From positions 25,014,001-25,078,000 of the forward strand of contig JALIGW010000005.1 in the NCBI GenBank assembly GCA_023053685.1: a stretch of DNA of 64,000 nt. Reading direction: 5' to 3'. Every line of letters starts with the position of its first letter. Position 1 is the first letter of the stretch. Source of the stretch: Diadophis punctatus similis (lineage: Eukaryota; Chordata; Lepidosauria; Squamata; Dipsadidae). This document shows, piece by piece, positions 47,101-59,100 of the stretch. The notes under the pieces are model-generated. The model had not been told where the DNA came from. It searched no databases and was given only the letters and a program-made list of their open reading frames with translations. A program made the translations under genes and the position numbers.

Positions 47101-50100
47101 CCAGCTGCAGAATTGTGTTGCCAGAACAATATAAACAGATAGATTGGTCATATAGCATGTGCTTTTTCTGGGGATGTGGGGTATTTTGGAATGAGAACAA
47201 TCACATGTGATCAGTTTCCTTCAACAGCCTTTCTTTTTAACCTTTATATCTTGGAAGAACCCTTGGAAGAACTCTTGAAGTAATTTTCAGTTCTCAGGAA
47301 ATCCCTGTATAAAAACTGCAAAAAATAAGAAAAACTGCAAAAAATAAGAAAACAGAATTTCTCTCTGACTTACATTATCCACATTTTTACCATATTTACA
47401 GCAACAGCAAACTGGCAGGCTGGCAGCTGAATCATGTCCCATATACAAATTCTATCAGTCACAATTTCTTATGAACCCCTCTCAGGGAACCCCAGTTAAA
47501 AATGATTGACCTCAGTGGTTTAGCTGTAGAGTACTGTTTCATGAAATCTGGCTCTTCCCAATCTCTGCAACTAACACTTGGTGTTAGTTATCATTTTACG
47601 ATGAGCTATTTCAGAGACACAATGACAAGATGATTTTATATCTTCTTGTTTGAATGCAAATTAGGCAGAGTGCATACACTGAAAACAAATACAGTTCTTG
47701 TATATAGAATAAAGTTTATGACTCACAAAAATATTTGCAATAGTCTCAGATAATTGGATGTGTCCCAATTTCCAGATTCAACTCAATTTTGGAATTACAG
47801 TTCATGTGCCGTCAAGTTGGTGTTGATTTTTAGTAACTACATAGACTTTCTTCAGGATGGTATGTGCCCAACCTGGTCTTCAGATCTTCCACTGATTATC
47901 ATTTTAAAAGTCCAACCACTTTGTGGCTGATCTTTTCTTTTTCCTTTCACCTTTTCGACTATTATAGACTTTTAAGGGGCTGGATATTTGCATAATATCA
48001 CCAAGTATGATAATTTCAGCCTGGTTGTTTATACCTTCAGTGAGAACTTTGTATTGACTTAATTGTCTCTTTCGTACGTTAAAATTATCTGCTTTCCCCC
48101 TTCCTGCTATCCCCATTCCCACAGCAATTTAATTTAAATGTGATTATATCTTTTTTTAAACAAGAAAGATAGCAACTAATAGAAACTATGGAGGGGGGGG
48201 TGCTGTTTCAGTAATTAAAGATGCTGAGCTTGTCAGCTAGAAAGCTGACAGCCTGGGTTCAAGATCTAAGTGCTGTGTGATGGGGTGAGCTCCTTTTACC
48301 TGCTCCAGCTCCTGCCCACTCAGCAGTTCGAAAGCATGCAAATATTCAGAATGCAGCCTCGCGGGTGATTTTGGGGGCTAATTGGCGCTCCCATATAACA
48401 CCCCTCCTGCGTGAGCTGCACTGGCTTCCGGTGGTCTACCGGGTGCGCTTCAAGGTGCTTGTTACTACCTTTAAAGTGCTCCATGGCATTGGACCTAGGT
48501 ATCTCCGAGACCGCCTGCTGCCACAAACTGCCTCCCATCGACCAGTGTGCTCCCACAGAGAGGGCCTGCTTGGGGTGCCATCAGCCAAGCAGTGTAGGCT
48601 GGTGACACCCAGGGAGAGGGCTTCTCTGTGGGAGCACCCACCCTCTGGAACCAGCTCCCTCCAGATTTAAGAACCATTCATGACCTGGCCACCTTCTGCC
48701 GTGCCCTCAAGACGTACTATTTTTATCAAGCCGGGCTGGCGTGAAAAAGTTTTTTGGGGTTTTTAAGATTTTACCAAATTTTACCAAATTTTAATTATAT
48801 TGTCTTAAATCAGGGCCACATCTAATATTTTCTTTTAAATGTATATATATTTTAATGTTTATATTGTATTTTTACTTGACTGTTCACCGCCCTGAGTCCC
48901 CGGAGAAGGGCGGTATACAAATTTAATTATAAATAAATAAAATAAATAAAAATGTGAGTAGATAAATAGGTACCACTACAGTGGGAAGGTAATAGCGTTC
49001 TGTGCGCCTCGGCATATAGTCATGCTGGCCACATGACCACGGAAATGTCTTTGGACAACACTGGATCCTTGGCTAAGAAACAGAGATGAGCATTGCCCCC
49101 TAGACTTGGACATGACTGGACATGGGAAATCTTTACCTTTAAGTTTTTATCTTAGAACATAAGCTCATGGAGTAGCATAGTATCTTGGTGTATAGTAAGT
49201 TTTATAATATCAGGTAAAAAAAATCAGAACCTTTATTTGCATTCTATATATATTGGTATACAGGCATTGTCAGATGTTCTTTATAATCATGTTAAAGATT
49301 AGACTGCATTAATTTCTTATGTGGATTTGAAATTTGAAACTTCTGTATCAGGCAGGCTGGTTTCCAATTTTCTGTATCTAGATATGCAATTTTACAGATG
49401 CTGCAAAAAATAATAATCTAGAATTTGGCTATTGATGGAATATGGAATGAAATAAATATATTCCACAATACACTCTGACTTTTTATTACTTATCCCTATT
49501 ATTTTACCATAAGACTCATATATAGTCTTATACTCATATAAAGTATAACTGACTTTATTTGCTATAGACAAAGACATGGCACTTGTAGACTAAAATTAAA
49601 TTATCTGGATTATCTGAGTCTAACAATTGGCAATAGAATTCAGGGGCACTGATGATATCATTTGGCAATCAATATCCCTGATTCTTTCTTTTACTACTAT
49701 TGGTTTGGCCTTCTACAAGGTCAATTGACCTAAATAGTCAGGAGAGAGGCCAAGACTGAACAATTCCAGCTATGCAGGTGTGGTGCCAATGGGATTGGTA
49801 ATTGTCTGACAGCAGCAGTGGCACCAGCCAGTGGGATTAAATATGATTCTGAGATTAGACTCTTAATCCAGACTTGAGCTTTAATACTTGGGACCATTAA
49901 CTTCAAGCATCAATACTGCAATCATCATATGTGCAAATACAAATTGTAAATTTCTGCAGCCATTGTGACTTTGAACTGTTGCCAAACTTTGTCTAACAGA
50001 GCTATTCAGATAAGATTTCCAAGCACCTAGAACTTAAGATGTCTGTATAGCATAGTACCTGGATATGATTAAACCCTGACCACTTCAGATAAATAATCCA

Positions 50101-53100
50101 TTAGCCAAAATTAGCCAAAATTCACTGGGCTTCCTGGACATTCTAAAATATTTGTCTTGGATGGATTCCCTTGCTTTTTCCTAAGAAGTCTTTCATTTCT
50201 TTGTTTTCTATTTATAATTCTGTAGTCATTGATTTTACAGTGATTCATCTGGACCTCTATAGCTAGGAATTACTTTTTGTTGTTGTTCATGACTTTCTTA
50301 CATATCTTGCCTAATAAAACTATTGTTCTGAGAAAAAGCATCTTTTTACTGGATTATACTAATATAATATAGTATTTTGTCAAATCTTTTTTGTAATCTG
50401 CCTTGGGTTTACTCTAATCAATGTCTGTTAATAAGAAATGTTTTTATAAAATCTAGGTAAAATTATAACATAGTGGTAGAATTCTAATTAAACACATAAC
50501 TAAATTATTAAGCCATAAAACTTTTCCTGTGAATTATGTTCTCGAAAACATGAAATTTACAACAGTTGTACTGTGCATTTCAGAAATGAATAATCTAAAT
50601 TTCATGTATATTATTCATTGAAAATGTTTATCCTGTTTAGTACCCAAAAAGACTTTCATAGTGTCTTATTGTTAGTCTCAGGCAGGAGTGGGATTCAACC
50701 GGTTCGGGTGAACTAGATGTTAATTTTACATCTGGTTTGCCTAACCGGTAGTTGCAAGGACTGGCTGACCCTGCCTCCCCTGCCCCTCCCCTCCCAGGAG
50801 TCTCCATGCGGCCCATTTTGGATGCCAGGTAAGTGCAGGGCCCATGTGGAGGCTCTGGGAGGGCGAAAAACGGGCCTACCAGAAGTGTCAGAAGTCTGGA
50901 AACGGGCCTGTTTCCGGACTCCGGAGCCTGGGGGAAGTCTTTTTCGTCCTCCCGGAGGCTCGAGGAAAGCCTCTGGAGCCTGGGGAGAGCGAAAAACAGG
51001 CATACCGGAAGTCCACAGGTGGGGCCTCTGGAGGGCCTCTGGAGGGCTTCCGGAGCCCGGGAGAGGCCATTTTCACCCTCCTGGAGACTCAAAGAAAGCC
51101 TCCGGAGCCTGGGGAGGGTGACACCACCACCCCGCCATGGTGCAGAGGCTGAGGCTGAGTAGGCCACGCCACCATGGCCACGCCCACCCAGCAACTGGGC
51201 AGAGAACCGGCTGCTAAAATTTTTGAATCCCACCCCTGCTCTCAGGGTAACATGCCACATTAAAAGTATGAGATACCAAAAATGGGTGGGAAAGGAGGGG
51301 AAGATAACAAGCAAATTCAGGTGCCAATTTTTAAAATTATTTGGAAACAGTCCCCACGATTGTACACAGAAATTAGGATTGCATTTTAATGCAATATTTC
51401 TACTAACCCAAAGTAATTGCATTCTTTGAACAATGTCTTCTCTTCCAAAATGTAAATCATTTGAAGTCTCTATTGTATAATTGTTGATTTTTAAAAAATT
51501 ACTTCTTTGTGTCTTTTATTTTCAGGGATAATTCGTTTGAGGGATGGATTTCATGACCGTTACCCTGTGAATGATTACCTGGATCTGTTTGATTTGGCTG
51601 CCCATCAGATTCAAAATGTGTTGCAGAGAGATTCTAAGAACAGCTATGAAAAGAGGAGCAACATTATTATTGGTACAGAAACTGTCGCTTAGGATGGCTT
51701 TTCTCAATCTGGTGTCATCTAGATGTTTTAGAATCTCACATTTGAAGAATTTAACTTTGAAAAAGGCTGATTTATAGAAATCATATTCCCGGTACTGGTA
51801 TTGGTATGATTTATGGTTCCTGGTGTTAAAATGAGAAGTCAGACATTTTTTCATATTTTAGCAATATATATCTGAAATACATACTAGATAACAAAATGTG
51901 ATTATAGCATTTTATTTCAACAAGTTCTGTTAGCAGAGAAAGGAATAGAAGTTTTTTACAACAACCTAGAAGTAGCTTTAAATGCCAATGAAAAGATAAA
52001 ACATTTCCTCCATTACAAATCATTAAATTCTTTATTGTAATGCTGTTTAAATATGTGCAATATTTATTTAAAATAATTATTGATAAACATATGGTATATA
52101 TATTTTTGAGACGTAAATGTATTCACTTTCAGTAGACCATTCTCACTAATTATGTTATGATTGCTGCCTTGATTGTCCTTGCAATGATAAAACTCGGTGG
52201 AATGTATAATCTATTTAAAATATTCAAATAACATCATAAGATAGCTATCAATAAACATGATAATAAAAAGCATGTATAATTAGAAGTAGTTTGCATAAGG
52301 TTTCATATCTGTGTGTCTTCACTTCCCAGGAGATTCTACATGGGCTTTTTTTTCAGTCTATGCCCTATTCTAATATTCCAGCACAGAATGCTAAGGAAAT
52401 TGTCTCCTGATTATCTTAATTAAGTCACCTAAATCTATATAAAAGCATTTACCTATGTTTCAGCATTGTTGTTTTGAGACTGGCCCTAATTAGTTGCAAC
52501 TGTGGAGTCAGCATGACAAAAACAAAGTTTAACCAGGCTGCTTTGTACAAATAACTCTTTCTAATTTGGAAATTCGGAATGCATTGGAAATTAGAAATGC
52601 ATTGAAGGAGGAAACCAGGATGATAAGGGGACTGGAAACTAAAACATACGAAGAGCGGTTGCAGGAACTGAGCTTGGCCAGTCTGGCGAAGAGAAGGACC
52701 AGGGTGACATGATAACAGTGTTCCAATACTTGAGGTTTTGCCACAGAGAGGAGGGTATTAGGCTGTTTTCCAAAACACCAGAAGGCCAGACAAGGAGTAA
52801 TGGATGGAAACTGACCAAAGAGAGATTCAACCTGGAAATAAGGAGGAACTTTCTGACAGTGAGAGCGATCAACCAGTGGAACAGCTTGGCTGCAGAGGTT
52901 GTCAGAGCTCCAACACTTGAGACTTTCAAAAGGAGATTGGACTGCCACTTATCCGAAATGGTGTAGGGACTCCTGCTTGAGTGGGGGGGTTGGACTAGAT
53001 GACCTACAAGGTCCCTTCCACTCTAATAATAATCTAATCTAAATCATCTTTACTGAATAGTCTTCTTCCTATGGTATTGGAGACAAAGTGCTGTATTTCT

Positions 53101-56100
53101 ATATAATTTTTGTTACATTTATAGATAGATAAATACATATAGATAGAGATCTTTGAATGAACAATAATTGTTTAATTGACACTCTGAGATAGAAAGATGC
53201 CTTAAGATACCCTAATGTAAAACAGCATTTAACATGATCTAATACAGGTTTCCCAACCTTGACAACTTTAAGACATGTGGACTTCATCTTCAGCTATGTT
53301 GGCTGGGAAATTCTGGGAATTGAAATCCACACATTACCAAGGTTGGGAAACCCTGATCTAATATGTCTTGACTTCCTCACAAAAGCTAGCTACACTGATC
53401 TGGAATCTGTTGCTTTTATAAACAAATGTTAAATGCTCTTTCTAGGGCTTGTATCTCAAGGACAAGGACAGGCAAAACCATTTGTATTAGCATTAGAGAT
53501 GCTAATATATTTCATGAATATATTGATTCATATTAATTATGAACATTATGAAACAGTTGGGCTTCTGATGCAGTTTTATAGAAATGAGTTTTTCTAAAAA
53601 ATGTTTACTTCAGCTTTTCATCAGCATGCATACTGTATTAAACTTTTTATTAACTTGTTAAACGTAATTTATTTCTTAATATATCCATAGGATATGAAAA
53701 TCAGAAGGTCACTTAGGGAACAATGTTATTAAACTTTATATAATTAAAGCTGTAAACATTTCTCTAACTTTAACAGGCAGTGTAATTTTCCATGCAAAAA
53801 TGCCTCTGAATCAAATGATTACTGAGTTATAATTATACTGCCGGATGAAACAATGGCTATGCGTGTGCAATGATTAGCTGGCCGACTGATCTTCTGTTTC
53901 TGGCATAGCCGCATGCGTGAAGGCCAGCTGATTGTCATGTGCACATGCGTGCCAGTAACCAGAAGACTAGCTGGCCAGTGCACATGCGTGCGCCGGAAAC
54001 CCGGAAGAGGAATGGGCACCGCCTCACATGCCAGGCAAAATGGCTCTACGTGCCACCTGTGGCACGCATGCCATAGGTTTGCCATCATGTGCCTAGAACT
54101 ATTCTGTAATAAAAGGAAATAATCATATGTTATATACTTTTAGCTTCTATGAAAAATTTGTATCATTTTTTACTGTGCAGTTGTGACTTGATGGATCAGT
54201 GCAACAGCAATTAATTTATCTTATGTTGAATATAAATTCCTTTTCATCAATTTTAATTCAAGTTCATAATAGGTAACATTCTAAAACTTGTAGGAAATAT
54301 ATTTTTGAATGCCATTGCCAAGTTGATAAGTTTTGAAGAGTTGATTGCTGAATATAAATTATGACAAAATAAACAATGGAAATCTACATCTCAGAAATTA
54401 TGGCAATTAAAGAGACACAATAAATATGTGCCACCATATACGTCTCATAGCGGACCTGCTATAATCTATATTATAGTAGTGCAAATTCTATAAAAAAGAT
54501 TGGACATGTACATTTTATTTCATTCAGTTAGCAAAACTCCTCATCAATATGTCTGGGAAACTGACATGTTCCAGAATAATATTTTTTGGATAGTGCAGTG
54601 ATGGCGAACCTTTTTTTCCTCGGGTGCCGAAAGTGCATGCGCACGCGCTATTGCGCATGTGCAAGTGCCCACACCCACAATTCAATCCCTGGGGAGGGCA
54701 AAAATGGGCTCCCCCACTACCCTGGACGCCCTCTGGAGGCCAGAAACAGCCCATTTTCCAACTTCTGGTGGGCCTAGTAGGTCCATTTTCTGTCCTCCCC
54801 AGGCTCCAGAGGCTTCCCTGGAGCTTGGGGAGGGTGAAAACGCCCTCCCCCACCCGCCGGAGGCCCTCTGGAAGCCGAAAACACCCTCCCAGAGCCTTTG
54901 TGCGAGCCGAAAATCAGATGGCCGGAGTGCACATGCACGCTGGAGCTGAGCTAGGGCAACGGCTCGCGTGCCGGCAGATATGGCTCCGCGTGCACCTGTG
55001 GCACGCGTGCCATAGGTTCGCCATCACTGGGATAGTGTATGTACTAAGAATTTGAGCACATAGCAAATAGAGTTCATTAGAATTTACATGAATCATATAA
55101 TACATATCAATAATTATACTATTGTTTTTTCAGGATGAGCAGCTTTATAGAGTGTAGAAAATAACAGTAATCCACAGAAATTAAAAACTTGAGAAAAAGG
55201 AATGAAAGCTACTAAATCTAGTTTACAAATATACTTTTTGAAATCTTTCTGTATTTGCAAATCATCCTTTTTCTGTATCCATGCATCACTTTATACATTG
55301 AGTTTCATTATTTATTTTTATAAATGTTCTTTAAAGTGTAAACATATTTGAAATACAGGTATACTCAAACGTTGGGACTTATAAAATATAAATTTAACAA
55401 TATCAAAATAAAGTAGACCCAATATTTCAGAATGTTTACTATGTAAAAGGAAATGGTATACATGGCTCATTCACATCAATATACATCATAGATACCAAAG
55501 TCTTTATGTTATCTTGTGTATATTTTAAAATATATTTCTGCTCATAGCCTTCATAATTTTTTTTTGCAGAACCTGTTGCTTTCTACATGTTGAATTTTAG
55601 TGCCAGTTAGTTCTATTCAGTTTCTGTGATAGAAATCGATGTACAACAAACACATGGATAATGGCAATATGGCAATAAAGGGAAATATGATTTATAGCAA
55701 ATTCTGCTTATGTCTCTAAAATTAAGGATAACCATCTATAGATTTTGTCATTTCTAGGAGAGGCAAGTGCTTCAACAATGTGGGACAACAATGCTTGGAT
55801 TTTCTTTTATGACAACAGTACAGAGGGGGAACCTCCATTCTTAATCCCAGATTTTATTCATGCCTTCCAGCCAAATGCAAAGCTTATTGTTATGCTTAGA
55901 GATCCTGTTGAAAGGTGAGCATCCAATATTTCCAATATTTCAAATGTTTTCTATTTTTACATATTGTTGTAATTAATATTGATAATTACTTAAGATTAAA
56001 GAGTTTCAATTTTGCATAGTCAGAGAGATGCAGTTTTCAAATAAATGTCAGGTCTCATGATTTGGTCAGAGAAATATTATGATTTAAGTGTTCCCAGATA

Positions 56101-59100
56101 CTCTGTGTGTATGAGAGAGTAAATATCTATGTTCGTTTGTGTGTGGTGAGGGGAATTATTCTACCAGGCCTATGCATTATTTGTCTTGATATATTGATTT
56201 ATTTACAGAGATTGTGTCTTATCATCAGCATTTTGACCTTCACTGTATATGTGAAGTTTTCCATCCCATCTAATATTACACAAGATTCATGCTTTGTACA
56301 TATAAATATATATGGAACAGATGCAATGATACTATTGATATTTTGCCCATTTGTGTGCATCACATGTGCAATACATATAAAAAAAGTGGTTGAACTTCAT
56401 GCGGTATTTGTAGCAAGCAGCCATCTGACTTTTTCAAACTCTTCTCTAAAAACGTCCCTGCACTTGAAGAAGATGGTGTTAGCTATTGCTTTGTACTAAT
56501 ATTACTTATGTTAGGCATCTGTATTACTTTTTCTAGATCTCTTTTAAAGTTGGAAGTGGCATATTTGATATAATTCTTCATTTACCATCATTCTGGCTAC
56601 AAGCTGTCTTTCCAGTTGTAAATCATAATGTGTAAACTTCCCAATATTCTAAATTGCCATATGGGAGCACATGAATAAATTAGCAACTTGTTCAACTCCT
56701 GTATGGCTTACCTCTCTGCTACAACATCTGAAAAAAAAATGCTATTAGAAATAACAAGTTCAGAATATTAAGAATATTAAACTTCATTTAATGAAAGTTG
56801 TCACAAATAAAATTCCAACATCTGACGATTGCATGTTTAAAGTTTATAGTCATTGTTTAAAAATTAATTATTTTAAATAATAACATTTGTGCAAATGTTA
56901 TTTTAGTGACTCCTAGGTAGATAAATAGTCTGCACATACTGTATATCTCTTAGTGGAATAGTTTGCATCAACAATTTGTATATGAAAAAGAAATGTTATG
57001 CCAATCTAACATAGGATGTTAAGCAGCAGTGGGTTGCTCCTGGTTCGGCCCGGTTCTTAGAACTGGTAGTGCCGGCGGCGGGACGCTCCGCCCACCCACC
57101 TGTGCGCACGAACTGGTGGTAAAGTGTTTTAGAACCCACTACTGATGTTAAGCATGAGTCATCCTTACCCATACTAATTGATATAAGTTCTTAAGGCAGC
57201 ATCTGATCTAGGACAACTGAATGAATGAAAACTAATTTGAAAATAAGGTGATATTATTGGAATTTGTGCAATTTCAGGCAGAATTATAATATTCACTTCC
57301 TCGCACCATCTTAATACTCCTATGGGCCCAGGGATATGTGTAAAAATTAAAGTAGTCAAAGATAGTGTGCTGTTTAATGGGTTTGCTCCAGATTTTAATC
57401 TCTCTTTTAAAATGGACAGATGCTATAATTGGAGTTACTTCAACCTATGGTAGTTTCAGAATAAAAGTACTTTAATCTGGTTAGGTTTCTAGTTTGCCTG
57501 TTTATATGGCAAAATAACTCCTTTATGATTCAGTAAAGTATATAATATGAACATGTCTGTTCAGTCACTGGAGGAAATATAGCTTTTAAAATTCTTTCCA
57601 AAATTATCTAGCTATGAAGAATCAAAGAAAGTTATAAATGAAGGTAATATTAAATGGGTCATCACTAAGCTAATTGATTTGATGGTACAGAAGGCGGAGC
57701 TCCAAGAAAACTGCACAGTTTCATTGTAGACAAAGCAGTGTAGAATCAAGAACTGGGCACTTGCAGTATTATATAGATCAAGAGTCCCCAGCTCCCTGGG
57801 CTGCGGTCTACTACTGGGCCATGGCCTGTTCAGAATTGGGCCGTATGAGTGGGTGGCTGGAGCATGTGCAGCTCATCTTGCATAAGTGGCAGGCTACGAG
57901 GGACTCACGCAGGTATGCACCGCCTGCTGTTTGTGCAAGTTGAGCTACATGTGCACCGGCCCATAGCTCACATGGCCCAGTTCCCCTCTCCCCGCACAAC
58001 CAGGCTGCCAAGCTGCAAAGGTTGGGGACCACAGATATAGATCTTTAGAAAAGAATGTTAAGGTAAAAGATTAAGTAGAACAACTAAAATTATTACACAG
58101 CAGCAATATAATGATTAACTCTTGAAGACTATTTTATTCATCTGCCATGAAAAAGACTAGAGTAGGACTACATTTGGAATGACTATTATGGTAATAAGGA
58201 TTTGATTTGATTGTTTGGAAAATAAATTCCACTATTGTTGGGCGAATTGCAGTAGCTTGACAGTTTGTGTTAGTTTTGTCTAAAATGAGGAATATCTGAT
58301 ACTCTCAAACAGCAAATAAATCAGAAAGAAGCTCTTTCCTTAGGATATCTGAGCCAAAGTTCTACTGCAAAAAACAAAATTTATGATATAAATAATATCA
58401 TTTGGTTTTTTTCCTGGACACTAGCTGTTGATTTATTATTTCTATTAACTAGATGGCATGGTTTATAATTGCAGTTCAATTGTTTATGTATTTTTCCATT
58501 CATAGATTATATTCTGATTATCTCTACTTTGCAAGTGCTAATAAATCTGTAGAAGACTTCCATGAAAAAGTGGCTGAGTCATTACAACTCTTTGAGAATT
58601 GCTTGACAGATTTCTCTTTGAGAGCCTGTGTGTACAACAACACCCTTAATAATGCCATGCCAGTATGTATATTTCATTTCAGATTTTACATACTACTCTG
58701 AAGCCAAGTATTACCAGTTTCAGAATATATAAGAACCAAGTACTTTATAAAATCCAGTAACTGAAATTGCATATGATTGTTCTTAAATAAAAATAACTGC
58801 AAACGGGCAGCTAGGCTAGAGATCTTTTCGCCAACAGCTGGTTGTTGAGAATAGTTTCTAAGGATACACATTTTGCAAGAACAAAATGTTTATTTAATTT
58901 GAACGTTATTAATTTCTTTTCCTTTTTTAAGTCCTCTCCAGAAGTTGGACATTTAAAAAATGACACTAATTAGAGTGAAAGGGAAGATTCTTGGGAGCTC
59001 ATCTAAGATAGAAATAAATTCATCTGTTCTATGTCAGTTTGTGCTGTAAATAATTTTAATCTTGTTTTTGTATAGCTCAATTAATTTAGCAAATATTTTT

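Larger units (their letters stand above)
45657..51525 (+). other. CHST15 intron between coding exons 2 and 3
   Basis: This is the largest coding-region intron, about 5.9 kb, with donor GTGAGT and acceptor TTTTCAG. It contains a MIR-like SINE (about 46230-46400), an old CR1 piece (about 46425-46960), a Sauria-type SINE split by an L2-like LINE 3' end (48190-49145) and a GC-rich hAT MITE (50683-51238) that ends under 300 bp before exon 3. A short tandem duplication of an AAAACTGCAAAAAATAAG unit lies near 47317-47352. I see nothing specific in 46961-48189 or 49146-50682. Confidence 0.85.
51673..55757 (+). other. CHST15 intron between coding exons 3 and 4
   Basis: This is a 4.1-kb intron with donor GTACAG and acceptor TTTCTAG. 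It carries a sense CR1 3' end (about 52600-53035), a 111-bp hAT MITE with exact 8-bp target duplication (53245-53355), a degraded GC-rich MITE (about 53850-54091) and a 434-bp hAT MITE (54596-55029). The remaining stretches (51673-52599, 53364-53849, 54092-54587, 55038-55757) are AT-rich with nothing recognised. Confidence 0.85.
55915..58505 (+). other. CHST15 intron between coding exons 4 and 5
   Basis: This is a 2.6-kb intron with donor GTGAGC and acceptor TTCATAG. It contains two hAT MITEs with exact 8-bp target duplications (57024-57144 and 57779-58034). A short perfect hairpin lies at 56879-56902 (11-bp arms, 2-nt loop). The rest is AT-rich and unremarkable. Confidence 0.85.

Noticed and set aside
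47795..47895. GTGCCGTCAAGTTGGTGTTG block resembling an amniote SINE
   Set aside because: Too short and diverged to assign to a family by eye.
50637..51422. 261-codon minus-strand open frame, the longest in the window
   Set aside because: It spans both edges of a hAT MITE (50683-51238) and its composition comes from the GC-rich repeated body; no domain or splice structure.
56107..56499. 130-codon frame inside the CHST15 intron
   Set aside because: Lies wholly in an intron, no domain, and exon 4 joins exon 5 in phase without it.
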